Below are positions 17,642-25,982 of a stretch of 64,000 nt of DNA, one piece after another. The translations under genes were made by a program, and so were the position numbers. Source of the DNA: Amycolatopsis saalfeldensis (GTDB lineage: Bacteria; Actinomycetota; Actinomycetes; Mycobacteriales; Pseudonocardiaceae); the NCBI RefSeq assembly GCF_900110575.1, contig NZ_FOEF01000017.1, forward strand, positions 168,698 through 232,697, written 5' to 3'. How positions within the stretch are numbered: the stretch's first letter is position 1; the number at the start of each line of letters is the position of its first letter. Below the pieces are notes generated by a model, which had not been told where the DNA came from, did not search any database, and saw only the letters and a list, made by a program, of their open reading frames with translations.

Positions 17642-19302
17642 CCCACGGCTCGCGCCATCGCCCGGCCCGCGGCGCGGCCGGAGAAGATGCAGCCGCCCAG
17701 GAACGTGCCCTCCAGCGCGTTGTACCCGTGGACGCCACCGCCGCCGAAGCCCGCGACCTCACCCGCGGCGTACAGGCCGGGGAACGGCGAGCCGTCGTCG
17801 CGCACCGCTTGGGAGTCCAAAGTGGTCTGGACGCCGCCGAGGGTCTTGCGGGTCAGGATGTTCAGCCGGACGGCGATCAACGGCCCGTGCGCGGGGTCGA
17901 GGAAACGGTGCGGCTTGACCACCCGCGCCACCCGGTCGCCGATGAACCGGCGCGCGTTCGCGACGGCCATCAGCTGCAGGTCCTTCGAGTACGGGTTCCC
18001 GACCTCCAGGTCACGGGCGACGATCTGGCGCGCCAGCTCCGCGGCGTCGATCCGCGGCCCGCGCGAGAGCTTGTTCATCCCCTCGACCAGCGTGGGAACG
18101 TCTTGTGCGACAACGAAGTCCACGCCGTGCTGCTTGAACGCGTCGACCGGGCCCGGCGCGCCGCCGCTTGCGCGCGCGACCAGCGTCTGCCTGAGGTCCT
18201 TGCCGGTGATGTCCGGGTTCTGCTCGGAGCCCGAGAGCATGAACTCCTTCTCCAGGATCGTCTGCGTCAGCACGAACCACGAGTAGTCGTGGCCGGTGGC
18301 GAGGATCGTCTTGAGCGAGCCGTTGGTGTCGAAGCCGGGGAAGTTCGGCGCGGGCAGGCGTTGCCCGGTGGCGTCGAACCAGAGCGAGGACGGGCCGGGG
18401 ATGATCCGGATCGCGTGGTCCGGCCAGATCGGGTCCCAGTTGTGGATGCCCTCGGTGTAGTGCCACATCCGGTCGCGGTTCACCACGTTCGCGCCGGCCG
18501 TCTCGGTGATCGCGATCATGCGACCGTCCACATGGGCCGGCACGCCGGGGATCATCGTGGTGGGCACCGGGCCCAGCCGCTCGACCGGCCAGTTGCGCCG
18601 GACCAGCTCGTGGTTGTGGCCGATGCCGCCGGAGCTGACCAGCACCGCCTTCGCCCGCAGCTCGAACTCGCCGGCCTTTTCGCGTGACGACTTGTGGCCG
18701 CGCTCCTCCTCGGAGGGCACCAGCACGGTGCCGCGGACGCCGACCGCCGCGCCGTCCTCGACGACCAGCTCGTCCACCTGGTGCCGGAACGCGAACCGGA
18801 CCAGCCCGCGCCGCTCGCCGTCGAGCACCGGCTCGGCGAACACCCGCACCACCTCGGGTCCGGTGCCCCAGGTCAGGTGAAACCGCGGCACGGAGTTGCC
18901 GTGCCCGCCCGCCGCGCCGCCGCCGCGCTCGGCCCAGCCGACCATCGGCGTCACGCGCAGGCCCAGGTCACGCAGGTACTGGCGCTTCTCGGTGGCGGCG
19001 AAGCGCACGTACGCCTCGGCCCACTTCCGCGCCCAGTGGTCCTCGTCCTCGCGGTCGAAGCCCGCGGAATCGAGCCAGTCGCGCAACGCGAGTTCGTAGG
19101 AGTCCTTCACGCCGAGCCGGCGCTGCTCGGGGCTGTCGACGAACATCAGCCCGCCCAGCGACCAGAACGCCTGGCCGCCGAGGTTGGCGCGGTTCTCCTG
19201 GTCCAGCACGAGCACCCGGCGGCCCGCCTTGACCAGCTCGTGCGTCGCGACGAGCCCGGCGAGGCCCGCCCCGACCACGATGACGTCCGGTTCGAAGGTC
19301 AT
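17638..19302 (-). CDS. FAD-binding dehydrogenase, ketosteroid-dehydrogenase/fumarate-reductase superfamily
   Basis: A 554-residue flavoprotein. The N-terminal FAD motif is VVGAGLAGLVATHELV (residues 9-24), and the C-terminal FAD signature reads GLYAAGEVAGFGGGGVHGYNALEGT. The middle carries the substrate-capping domain of the succinate dehydrogenase/3-ketosteroid-1-dehydrogenase fold. The sequence resembles the group annotated simply as FAD-binding dehydrogenase in actinomycetes (mycobacterial Rv0785 type, from memory). It lies between its TetR regulator and an alpha/beta hydrolase in one operon. The substrate is unknown; a steroid or related alicyclic compound is plausible but not shown. Confidence 0.87.
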   Translation of the reverse strand: MTFEPDVIVVGAGLAGLVATHELVKAGRRVLVLDQENRANLGGQAFWSLGGLMFVDSPEQRRLGVKDSYELALRDWLDSAGFDREDEDHWARKWAEAYVRFAATEKRQYLRDLGLRVTPMVGWAERGGGAAGGHGNSVPRFHLTWGTGPEVVRVFAEPVLDGERRGLVRFAFRHQVDELVVEDGAAVGVRGTVLVPSEEERGHKSSREKAGEFELRAKAVLVSSGGIGHNHELVRRNWPVERLGPVPTTMIPGVPAHVDGRMIAITETAGANVVNRDRMWHYTEGIHNWDPIWPDHAIRIIPGPSSLWFDATGQRLPAPNFPGFDTNGSLKTILATGHDYSWFVLTQTILEKEFMLSGSEQNPDITGKDLRQTLVARASGGAPGPVDAFKQHGVDFVVAQDVPTLVEGMNKLSRGPRIDAAELARQIVARDLEVGNPYSKDLQLMAVANARRFIGDRVARVVKPHRFLDPAHGPLIAVRLNILTRKTLGGVQTTLDSQAVRDDGSPFPGLYAAGEVAGFGGGGVHGYNALEGTFLGGCIFSGRAAGRAMARAVG

Positions 19303-19303
19303 T

Positions 19304-19921
19304 TCACGCTCCTCGGCTTTCGGCGCTGTAGGCCGTCACGACGTGCACGGCGAGTTCGGTGCGGCGCTGCCACACCACGGGGTCCCCGGGTTCCATCAGG
19401 CACTGCACGGTGGTGCCGTCGTGCACCGCGATCAGGGCCTGGCCCAGCGCGGCGCGGTCGGGCACGGTGCGTCCGATCCGGGTGAGCAGGCCTTCGAGGA
19501 ACGGCATCAGCGCCTCGGCGATCGAGTCCTCACGTGCCGTCATCCTCCGCCGCAGGCCGGGGTTGCGCAGGGCGTGCGCGGTGAACTCGGCGCTGACGCG
19601 GTACCAGGCGTCGTCCACGGGGATGGCCGGCAGCAGCAGCTCGACGGCCGAGCGCACGTCGGTGACCTCGCCCGCGCCCGCTTCGTCGAACGCCGCGCGC
19701 AGCCCGTCGATCATCGTCGCGGACCGCTGTTCCCACATGGCCAGGAACAGCTCGTCCAGCGAGGCGAAGTTCGAGTAGAACGCGCCGCGGGTGTAGCCCG
19801 CGCGCTCGCAGACTTGCTCCACAGTGGACCGTCCGAAGCCCTCTTCGGCGAACACTTCGAGGGCGGCGTCCAGCAGCCGTCGCCGGGTCTCGGTCCGGCG
19901 CCGGGGCACGCGAGTGGTCAT
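19304..19921 (-). CDS. TetR-family regulator of the dehydrogenase/hydrolase operon
   Basis: A 205-residue TetR repressor with helix-turn-helix at residues 12-57 (LLDAALEVFAEEGFGRSTVEQVCERAGYTRGAFYSNFAS). The effector domain follows. It is the first gene of an operon whose next gene begins 1 bp after its stop. The 68-bp upstream gap contains inverted and direct repeats that look like its operator, so autoregulation of the whole operon is likely. The ligand is unknown but may be the substrate of the linked FAD dehydrogenase. Confidence 0.88.
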   Translation of the reverse strand: MTTRVPRRRTETRRRLLDAALEVFAEEGFGRSTVEQVCERAGYTRGAFYSNFASLDELFLAMWEQRSATMIDGLRAAFDEAGAGEVTDVRSAVELLLPAIPVDDAWYRVSAEFTAHALRNPGLRRRMTAREDSIAEALMPFLEGLLTRIGRTVPDRAALGQALIAVHDGTTVQCLMEPGDPVVWQRRTELAVHVVTAYSAESRGA

Positions 19922-19929
19922 GAGTGAGC

Positions 19930-19976
19930 CCCTTTCGATGCACCAACGTACTCAATACACCGGCGTATCGAAAGGG
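19930..19976. promoter_or_regulatory. Nested repeats upstream of the TetR operon
   Basis: CCCTTTCGAT (19930-19939) pairs perfectly with ATCGAAAGGG (19967-19976). Inside, ATAC and GTAT flank a near-palindrome ATACACCGGCGTAT (19955-19968), and CACCAACGTA/CACCGGCGTA form a 17-bp-spaced direct repeat. The arrangement sits between the TetR start and the end of the amidohydrolase gene, the expected operator position. Repeats are seen directly; binding is inferred. Confidence 0.5.
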
Positions 19977-19989
19977 TTTGTGACGTGGC

Positions 19990-21135
19990 TCAGACGACGC
20001 GGCCCTCGGCCATGACCAGCAGCGGGTGCCGCAGGGCGTCGAGTTCGGCGAGGGGATCGCCGTCGACGACCAGCACGTCCGCGGCCAGCCCGGGCTCCAG
20101 GCGGCCGGTGACGCCGGCCAGGCCGAGGCCCTTGGCGCTGTCTTCCGTCGAGATCTCCAGGATCCGGCGGCGCGAGAAGCCGAGCCATTCGTACAGCTCC
20201 AGCGCGCCGACCGGGTCGTCGAAGACCGAGCCGGGCAGGCCCGCGTCGGTGCCCGCGATCAGGCGGACGCCGTGCTCTTCGAGCCAGGGCAGCCGGCCGT
20301 AGACGATGGCGGCCCGTTCTTCGCCCATCCGCTCGGCCATCATCCGCCAGTTCCGGCTGCTGGTGGAGCAGGCGGAGATGTCCGCCGCGGCCATCCGCCG
20401 GGCGACGTCCGGGCGCAGGTCCGTCTGTCCCGGGCCGGTCATGAAGGTGCAGTGCTCGATCGTCGCGACGCCCGCGTTCGTGCAGTCCTCGATCGCGTCC
20501 GCGCCATGGGCGTGCGCGGCCACCGGCAGGCCGTGCCGGGCCGCCTGCTCGACGATCACCCGCAAGGCGGCGGCGTCGAACTGCGACTCCCACATGTCCG
20601 CGCCGCCCTCGGTGATCTGGCCGCCGCTGGCCATCACCTTGATCACGTCGGCGCCCGCCGCGGCGTTGGCGTCGACCAGCGCGCGGATCTCGCTGTCCCC
20701 GGACACCGCGCCGCCGAAGAAGTGGCAGTGACCCTCCGGCACGGTCAGCGGCGGGCCGGACGCCAGCAGCCGCGGTCCGGCGCCGGGCTTCGAAACGGTG
20801 CGGCCGCCCAGGTCCCGGACCGTCGTGACCCCGCTGCGGACGAGCTGCTCCAGCCGGTCCCGCGCGCCGTCGGCCAGGGTTGGCTCGTCCGCGGCCAGGA
20901 AGTTCGGCAGCATCTCGCGGCTGGCGTCGAACGACAGGTGGACGTGGACGTTGAACAGCCCGGCGAGCACCGTCGCGCCGGGGAAGTCGCGGGTCACCGG
21001 GTCCAGCGCCAGCGGTGCCACCTCGTCACGGCGGCCCACGGCGACGATCTCGCCGTCCCGGACCAGCACCGCGCCGTGCTCCAGCGGGGTGTTCGGCCGG
21101 GGCAGCACCCGGTCCGCGGTGATCAGCGTGTCCAC
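19990..21135 (-). CDS. Amidohydrolase-superfamily enzyme (prolidase/imidazolonepropionase-like)
   Basis: A 381-residue metal-dependent hydrolase. Ligand motifs run in the canonical order: HVH in LFNVHVHLSF (about residue 64), the bridging Lys in VIKVMASGG, His in PVAAHAHG, His in ATIEHCTF, and Asp in LIAGTDAGLPG. The C-terminal strand LEPGLAADVLVVDGDP is the usual composite beta-domain. This subgroup hydrolyses amides or lactams, including dipeptides and imidazolones; the substrate is not predictable. The ATG start fits the family N-terminus. It starts 4 bp after the stop of the membrane protein gene in the upstream three-gene module, so it may belong to that transcript. Confidence 0.88.
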   Translation of the reverse strand: MDTLITADRVLPRPNTPLEHGAVLVRDGEIVAVGRRDEVAPLALDPVTRDFPGATVLAGLFNVHVHLSFDASREMLPNFLAADEPTLADGARDRLEQLVRSGVTTVRDLGGRTVSKPGAGPRLLASGPPLTVPEGHCHFFGGAVSGDSEIRALVDANAAAGADVIKVMASGGQITEGGADMWESQFDAAALRVIVEQAARHGLPVAAHAHGADAIEDCTNAGVATIEHCTFMTGPGQTDLRPDVARRMAAADISACSTSSRNWRMMAERMGEERAAIVYGRLPWLEEHGVRLIAGTDAGLPGSVFDDPVGALELYEWLGFSRRRILEISTEDSAKGLGLAGVTGRLEPGLAADVLVVDGDPLAELDALRHPLLVMAEGRVV

Positions 21136-21139
21136 GGTC

Positions 21140-22249
21140 TCAATCGTCCTTTCCTGATACGGCCGCCGAAAGCGCCAGCAGCGGCCGGACGTCCGACTCC
21201 AGGTCGCTCGCGCCGCCGGGCAGGACCAGCTTCGCGCGGCCGTCGTTCGCCTCGCCCGCCGCGTGCCGGTCGAGCGCCCGCCGCAGCGCTTTCGCCGCCG
21301 CAGCCGGGTCTTCGGCCGTCAGTGCGGCGAAGTCGGTGTCGAGGTACGGGCTGAGCTGCACGAGCCCGTCGCGGATCTCGATCACGCGCCGGTAGTAGCG
21401 GCGGTGCACGGCGAGCCGGTCGCGCACCCCGCCCGGCGGGGTGCGCAGCACGATGGTCGGGTAGGCCGTCGCCAGCAATGTCCACAGTGGAGCGAGGCGT
21501 TCGAGGTCGTCGCGGCGGCGACGGCGGTGGCCGAGCGCCGAGAACCGCGCGCGGACGCCGGGGTAGCTGATCCCGGCCAGGAACAGGACACTGCCGAGGA
21601 TCACGAACGGCACGCCGAGCAACAGCAGCGTGGGCACCGCCGGCCCGAACGCCCAGGCGACCACGATGTACAGCGCGCGGAACGTGCTGCCGATCGACGC
21701 CGATGCCAGGCCCGCCGCGGCCAGCCGCAGGCCGGTGCGCAGATGCCGGTCGGCCGTGCGCTGGTATCGGGCGATCCACCAGACGCACGCCGTGATCGCG
21801 TAGATCAGGTACAGCCCGGCGCCGAGGTAGAACAGCGCGATGCCGGAGACGTGCACGTTGGCCGGGCTCAGCGCTGCGCCCCGCAGCGGCACCGGCGTCA
21901 CGGCCGTCGCCACGAACATCAGCACGACGGCGGCCGCGAGCGGCACCAGCTCCAGTAAGACCCGGCGCACGTGACCCGCACCGAGCGCGGAGCCGTGGAA
22001 GAAGATCAAGAGCGCGCAGGCGGCGCACGCCAGCAGCACGTTGTTCGCCAGCCGCGAGCCGCCGGGGGCGGTCAGCGCGTCGAACCAGTCCGAGATCCCC
22101 TTCTGCTGGAACAGGAACGCCGCGGTGAAGGCGGCGATGGTGGCCGTGACGGCCCAGTTCGGCAGCCGCGGCGAGCGCACCAGCTGGTACACCCGCCAGC
22201 CGAGCGCGAGGACGAAGAGCAGGAGAGCGAGCAAAGACGCGGAATTCAC
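21140..22249 (-). CDS. Polytopic membrane protein of the XRE/ImmA module (MAB_1171c-like)
   Basis: A 369-residue protein with about seven hydrophobic segments in residues 1-235, followed by a soluble, Arg-rich C-terminal domain of about 130 residues (from RRRRRDDLERLAPLW). From memory it fits the group named MAB_1171c-family putative transporter, for which no function is established. The GTG at 22249 overlaps the stop of the metallopeptidase gene (GTGA), and the peptidase overlaps the XRE gene, so all three are translationally coupled. The soluble domain probably faces the cytosol and could interact with its partners. Whether it transports anything is unproven; a membrane sensor is equally possible. 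Confidence 0.75.
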   Translation of the reverse strand: MNSASLLALLLFVLALGWRVYQLVRSPRLPNWAVTATIAAFTAAFLFQQKGISDWFDALTAPGGSRLANNVLLACAACALLIFFHGSALGAGHVRRVLLELVPLAAAVVLMFVATAVTPVPLRGAALSPANVHVSGIALFYLGAGLYLIYAITACVWWIARYQRTADRHLRTGLRLAAAGLASASIGSTFRALYIVVAWAFGPAVPTLLLLGVPFVILGSVLFLAGISYPGVRARFSALGHRRRRRDDLERLAPLWTLLATAYPTIVLRTPPGGVRDRLAVHRRYYRRVIEIRDGLVQLSPYLDTDFAALTAEDPAAAAKALRRALDRHAAGEANDGRAKLVLPGGASDLESDVRPLLALSAAVSGKDD

Positions 22250-22767
22250 AGCCAGCCTTGGTGGTCGCCGAGCACGCCCTGGATCCGGCGCAGGTCGTGG
22301 TCGGCCGCGCGGCGCGGGATCGTGTAGTTCAGCACCGAGGCCCACTCCAGGATGATCGTGGCGACCGTCTCGGCCTCCCACTCGTGGGCCTCGTCGTAGG
22401 AGGTGCGGCGCAGGGCGCGGTGCACGGCGTCGTCCTCGAGGCCGGTGGCCGGGCCGCGCAGGAAGTCGGCCGGCTCGGCGTCGCCGCCCGGCTCGTGCTC
22501 GGCCAGCAGGTGGCCCAGCTCGTGCAGGATGATGTGGTCCTGGTGGGCCTTGGTGGTCTCCTGCTGGAAGAAGATGTAGTCGGCGGAACCGGTCGCGATC
22601 CAGCAGCCGAACGGGCCGGGCACCTCCAGCGGGTACGGCATGAGCCGGATCGGCCGCGCCCGGCTCACCCCGAGCCGCTCGCACAGCTGGACGACATCCA
22701 GCGGCGGGCTGATGTCGAGGTCGTTGAGCAGCCGTCGGCAACGCCTGCGCAGTTCGCGTTCCTTCAC
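22246..22767 (-). CDS. ImmA/IrrE-type metallopeptidase
   Basis: A 173-residue protein with a zinc-peptidase motif HELGH (His82, Glu83, His86) and a downstream EWEAET segment (about 129-134) that would supply the third ligand. This is the ImmA/IrrE (DUF955) layout, in which the protease cleaves an XRE-type repressor to trigger a response, as in ICEBs1 ImmA-ImmR and Deinococcus IrrE-DdrO. Here the adjacent upstream gene is an XRE regulator whose stop overlaps this start. The protein is therefore a strong candidate to cleave that regulator. There is no signal peptide, so it is cytosolic. Confidence 0.87.
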   Translation of the reverse strand: MKERELRRRCRRLLNDLDISPPLDVVQLCERLGVSRARPIRLMPYPLEVPGPFGCWIATGSADYIFFQQETTKAHQDHIILHELGHLLAEHEPGGDAEPADFLRGPATGLEDDAVHRALRRTSYDEAHEWEAETVATIILEWASVLNYTIPRRAADHDLRRIQGVLGDHQGWL

Positions 22768-23171
22768 GTGCCTCCCGGGCCTTCCCGCTCCGCCTTCTCG
22801 TAGCGCTCCACCAGGTCCAGCAACGCCATCACCTGACGGCGGCCCTGCGGCGAAAGCTCCTGCGCGCGCATGGCCATGACCTTCACTTCGACGTCGGCGC
22901 CACCGGTCCCGGTTCCCCGTTCGGCCTCGTCTTCGAAGAAGTAGGTCACCGGCACGGCGAACAGCTTCGCGAGTGCCTCGACGTAGTGGATTTTCGGGTT
23001 GACCCGCTTGCCCGTGGCCAGTTGCTGCAAGTACGCGGGCGACATCGCGGGACCGCCGGCCCGCTCGATCGCCGCCGACATCTCCCGATAGCTGTGCGGC
23101 GCGTGGCCGTCGGCGCGGGCGGAATCGATCAAAGTGCTCAGTTTCTCCGCGAAGGTGCGCTGCGCTGGCAT
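22764..23171 (-). CDS. XRE-family helix-turn-helix regulator of the ImmA/IrrE module
   Basis: A 135-residue protein with an N-terminal helix-turn-helix (about residues 25-75: YREMSAAIERAGG, then SPAYLQQLATGKRVNPK, then LAKLFAVPVTYFF). A short helical C-terminus (SPQGRRQVMALLDLVERYEKAE) is a likely dimerisation or protease-recognition element. An AAGGGGG ribosome binding site precedes the ATG and a TACTAT -10 lies further upstream. It begins a fully overlapping three-gene operon. Symmetric sequence elements upstream probably are its operators. Function by analogy: repressor inactivated by the neighbouring metallopeptidase. Confidence 0.88.
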   Translation of the reverse strand: MPAQRTFAEKLSTLIDSARADGHAPHSYREMSAAIERAGGPAMSPAYLQQLATGKRVNPKIHYVEALAKLFAVPVTYFFEDEAERGTGTGGADVEVKVMAMRAQELSPQGRRQVMALLDLVERYEKAEREGPGGT

Positions 23172-23215
23172 TGCCCGCCCCCTTCTCCCTCAGTGACCGG
23201 ATAGTAGCTGCGCAT

Positions 23216-23264
23216 CCACTGTACGCACCTGTTGACAGGTCTTGTATGCAGTGGTTTACAGTGG
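23216..23264. promoter_or_regulatory. Cluster of symmetric elements upstream of the XRE module
   Basis: CCACTGTA (23216-23223) is inverted relative to TGCAGTGG (23247-23254) and TACAGTGG (23257-23264). Between them lies ACCTGT-TG-ACAGGT (23227-23240), a palindrome with 6-bp arms. A rightward TTGACA (23232-23237) is embedded, so a promoter pointing away from the XRE gene is possible. These are probable XRE binding sites controlling one or both directions. Confidence 0.55.
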
Positions 23265-23524
23265 CCGCGTCCCGCTCCGGAGGTCCGCACTCTGGGGGTG
23301 TCCGGAACCCGGAGCGGGATCTTGTCCTGCCGCCTGGCTCGTCATGATCGGCCTGTCTGTAGTACGCTTGGCTGGGTCAAGGTCGATCGCCTCGTTGCGA
23401 ACCCTTGATTTGGCCTGTTGCCGGAGGTCGACCCCCAGGGCTTCCGGTGACAGGCCCCTTACTTTTCCAGGGCTTTTCCGGTAGTCGGCTTTGTTTCCGC
23501 TCAAATGAGCATTTCCGCATCCGT
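23265..23524 (+). other. Gene-poor stretch with a long stem-loop opposite the XRE module
   Basis: About 260 bp lie between the XRE operators and the flavodoxin-like gene. An 11-bp stem (TCCCGCTCCGG at 23270-23280, complement at 23309-23319) with a 28-nt loop follows the possible rightward promoter. The stretch is locally less GC-rich, with TTTGTTTCC and ATGAGCATTTCC near its end. Short open frames exist (for example from GTG at 23298) but none has a well-placed ribosome binding site or recognisable product. A small RNA or peptide gene is possible but unsupported. Confidence 0.3.
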
Positions 23525-23977
23525 TCAGGACATCAGTGTCGCCGCCAATGTGCCGCCCAATTCCTGAAGTGCTTCCAGCTCCGTTTTGCCCGGTTCGCCC
23601 GTCACGAGCACCGGTTCCGCCACCTGTTCCCAGCCCAGGCCGGTGGTGATGGCGCCGAGCTGGCGGACCGTGCCCGCGGTGTCGTTGTTGCCGTGCACGT
23701 ACGCGCCGAACGGCCGCCCGCGCGTGGCGTCGAGGCAGGGGTAGTAGACGGTGTCGAAAAAATGCTTCAGCGCACCGCTCATGCTGCCGAGGTTCGCCGG
23801 GGTGCCGAGCAGGTAGCCGTCGGCGGCGAGCACGTCGGCGACGGTCGCGCCGAGCGCGGGACGGCGGACGACGTCGACCCCCTCGATGTCCGGGTGCTTG
23901 GCGCCGGCGAGCACGGCCTCGAACATCGCCTGCATCGACGGCGAAGGCGTGTGGTGCACGATCAACAACGTGGCCAT
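23525..23977 (-). CDS. Flavodoxin-like NAD(P)H-dependent oxidoreductase
   Basis: A 150-residue flavodoxin-fold protein. The phosphate-binding loop HHTPSPSMQAM follows the first strand (residues 7-17), and LGTPANLGSMSGALKHFFDTVYYP is the WrbA/NAD(P)H-FMN reductase segment that contacts the FMN ring. The start is set at the Met before ATLLIVHHT, which matches the family; an upstream start would add an unlikely basic tail. Role: two-electron reduction of quinones or other acceptors in the cytosol. It stands alone, divergent from a small membrane protein gene. Confidence 0.85.
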   Translation of the reverse strand: MATLLIVHHTPSPSMQAMFEAVLAGAKHPDIEGVDVVRRPALGATVADVLAADGYLLGTPANLGSMSGALKHFFDTVYYPCLDATRGRPFGAYVHGNNDTAGTVRQLGAITTGLGWEQVAEPVLVTGEPGKTELEALQELGGTLAATLMS

Positions 23978-24028
23978 GGCCAGAGCCTGCCACTTGTGCG
24001 GGCGCCCGCGCGCGGGCAAGCTGCGCAG

Positions 24029-24370
24029 ATGATGGGGGAGATCCGCCGTCCGCGCCTCGACGTCCTCGTGCTCGGCCTGCTGGCCCTGGCCGGCCTGGTG
24101 GGCGCGCTGCTCATGGTGGTGGAGGCGTTCCTGGCCGCGCTGTCCCGGCCCTTCGAGAACTGGACGGGCGAGCTGAGCGGGCAGTGGCCGTGGCTGCTGC
24201 CGGTGCTGGTCGGGCTGGCCGGCGCGTTCCTGCTGCGGCGACGGGGATTCGCCGCCGCCTTCGCTGTGCTGCTGGTGATCGACCTGGCCGGCCTGTTCGG
24301 CCCGGGGCTGCTGGAGCCGGACCCCGAGCCGCCCTGGAACCCGGTGCCGGTCAGCTCAGCAGTGCGTTGA
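24029..24370 (+). CDS. Small membrane protein of unknown function
   Basis: A 113-residue protein with three hydrophobic segments at about residues 12-38, 54-70 and 73-93 and a short Pro-rich, acidic C-terminus (EPDPEPPWNP). Two consecutive ATG codons (24029, 24032) are possible starts. Its 3' end overlaps the 3' end of the convergent pmmB gene by 20 bp. I do not recognise a family. The alternation of hydrophobic blocks and basic loops looks genuinely protein-coding, but functional evidence is absent. Confidence 0.6.
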   Translation: MMGEIRRPRLDVLVLGLLALAGLVGALLMVVEAFLAALSRPFENWTGELSGQWPWLLPVLVGLAGAFLLRRRGFAAAFAVLLVIDLAGLFGPGLLEPDPEPPWNPVPVSSAVR

Positions 24371-25982
24371 TGTCCGCCCGGACCGCGGCGAGGCGGGCGG
24401 CCGCGGTCTCCCGCGCCGCGGCGAGGCCGTCGGTCACCGGCTGCACCGACTGGAGGTAGGCCTTGAGCTTCGGCTCGGTGCCCGACGGCCGGATCACCAC
24501 GCGCAGGCCCTCGCCGCGCAGGCGCAGCACGTCGGCGTCCGGCAGCAGGTCCTCCAGCGTCACCGGGACGCCGCCGAGTGCGGACGGCGGCTGCGCGCGC
24601 AGCCCGGCCATCAGCTTGCCGCGCACGGCGAGATCGGTGACCCGCAAGGAAACCTGGTCGGTGAGGTGGACGCCGTGGCGGACGGCGATCTCGTCGAGCA
24701 CGTCCAGCGGGCTCCGGCCCTCGGCCTTGAGCGAGGCGGCCAGCCCGGCGGCGACCACCGCCGCGGCGATGCCGTCCTTGTCCCGCACGAAACCGGGGTT
24801 CACGCAGAGCCCGAGCGCCTCCTCGTAGGCGAAGACCAGTCCCTCGCCCGCGCGCACCAGCCACTTGAAGCCGGTCAGCGTCTCGGCATACCGGGCGCCG
24901 GCGGCCTTCGCCAGCTCGCCGAGCAGTGAGGACGACACGATGGTGGTGGCCACCAGCGGGTCCGTACTGTCCGTTGTGGACAGAAGGTGCGAGCCGAGCA
25001 GCACGCCCGTCTCGTCGCCGCGGAGCATGCGCCAGCCGCCCTCGCGGTCGCGGACGCCGAGGGCGCAGCGGTCGGCGTCCGGGTCGAGGGCCACCGCGAG
25101 GTCGGCGTCCACTTCGGACGCCAGCGCCAGCAGCAGGTCGGTGGCGCCGGGCTCCTCCGGGTTGGGGAAGGAGACCGTGGGGAAGTCCGCGTCGGGCTCG
25201 GACTGGGCGGCGACCAGGTGGACGTCGGTGAACCCGGCCCCGGCCAGCGCCGCGCGGACCGTCTCCGCGCCGACGCCGTGCAGCGCGGTCGCGGCGATCC
25301 GGATCTCCCGCGCCGAGCCGTGCGGCAGGGCGGCGACTTCCGCGAGGTACGCGGCGCGCGGGTCGACGACCTCGGCGCCGGGCGCGCGCGGCACGCTCAC
25401 CGCGGCCGGCACGGCGTGGATCGCGCGCTCGATCTCCCCGTCCGACGGCGGCACGATCTGGCCGCCGGTGCCGTCGTAGAGCTTGTACCCGTTGTCCGCG
25501 GGCGGGTTGTGCGAAGCGGTGATCTGGATGCCGGCCACCGCGCCGTAGTGCTTCACGGAGTACGCGAGCAGCGGCGTCGGCAACGGTTCAGGCAGTGTCT
25601 TCACGGCGAAACCGGCGGCGGTGAGCACCTCGGCGGCGGCCGTGGCGAAGGCCTCCGAGCCGTGCCGCGCGTCGCGGCCGATCACCACGACGCCACCGGC
25701 GTGGCCGTGCGCGGCCAGCCAGTCGGCGACTCCCGCGGTGGTGCGCGTGACCACCGCGACGTTCATGCCGTTCGGCCCCGCGCGCACCGGCCCGCGCAGG
25801 CCGGCGGTGCCGAACTCCAGCGGGCCCGCCATCCGGTCGGCGAGTTCTTCGGCCGCACCGGGCTCCTGGCCCAGCGCGCAGGCGAGGATCCGCTGCAGCT
25901 CGTCACTCGTCGCGTGATCGGGGTCGTCGGCGATCCAGCGGTAGGCGGCGTCGCGCAGCTCGGTGGTGAGGTTCTTCGGCAC
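24351..25982 (-). CDS. pmmB: Phosphomannomutase/phosphoglucomutase
   Basis: A 543-residue alpha-D-phosphohexomutase that interconverts hexose-1- and hexose-6-phosphates. The phosphoserine loop is TASHNPPADNGYK (Ser158), the metal loop is ALDPDADRCALGV, the sugar-specificity loop is TGFKWLVRAGEGLVFAYEEALG, and the phosphate-binding domain ends in RPSGTEPKLKAYL. Length and motifs match mycobacterial PmmB (Rv3308). The GTG start is preceded by TAGGCT at 6 nt, so the mRNA may be leaderless. Its gene order with deoD and upp is conserved in mycobacteria, although here a glycosyltransferase and an acetyltransferase lie between pmmB and deoD. Confidence 0.92.
   Translation of the reverse strand: MPKNLTTELRDAAYRWIADDPDHATSDELQRILACALGQEPGAAEELADRMAGPLEFGTAGLRGPVRAGPNGMNVAVVTRTTAGVADWLAAHGHAGGVVVIGRDARHGSEAFATAAAEVLTAAGFAVKTLPEPLPTPLLAYSVKHYGAVAGIQITASHNPPADNGYKLYDGTGGQIVPPSDGEIERAIHAVPAAVSVPRAPGAEVVDPRAAYLAEVAALPHGSAREIRIAATALHGVGAETVRAALAGAGFTDVHLVAAQSEPDADFPTVSFPNPEEPGATDLLLALASEVDADLAVALDPDADRCALGVRDREGGWRMLRGDETGVLLGSHLLSTTDSTDPLVATTIVSSSLLGELAKAAGARYAETLTGFKWLVRAGEGLVFAYEEALGLCVNPGFVRDKDGIAAAVVAAGLAASLKAEGRSPLDVLDEIAVRHGVHLTDQVSLRVTDLAVRGKLMAGLRAQPPSALGGVPVTLEDLLPDADVLRLRGEGLRVVIRPSGTEPKLKAYLQSVQPVTDGLAAARETAAARLAAVRADINALLS

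Noticed and set aside
15012..17762. A 916-codon minus-strand open frame across hisS and the hydrolase
   Set aside because: It is antisense to hisS and out of frame with the hydrolase; no domain is recognisable.
23242..23484. An 80-codon protein opposite the XRE module
   Set aside because: Its start lies within the operator region, no ribosome binding site is present, and the sequence has no coding character.
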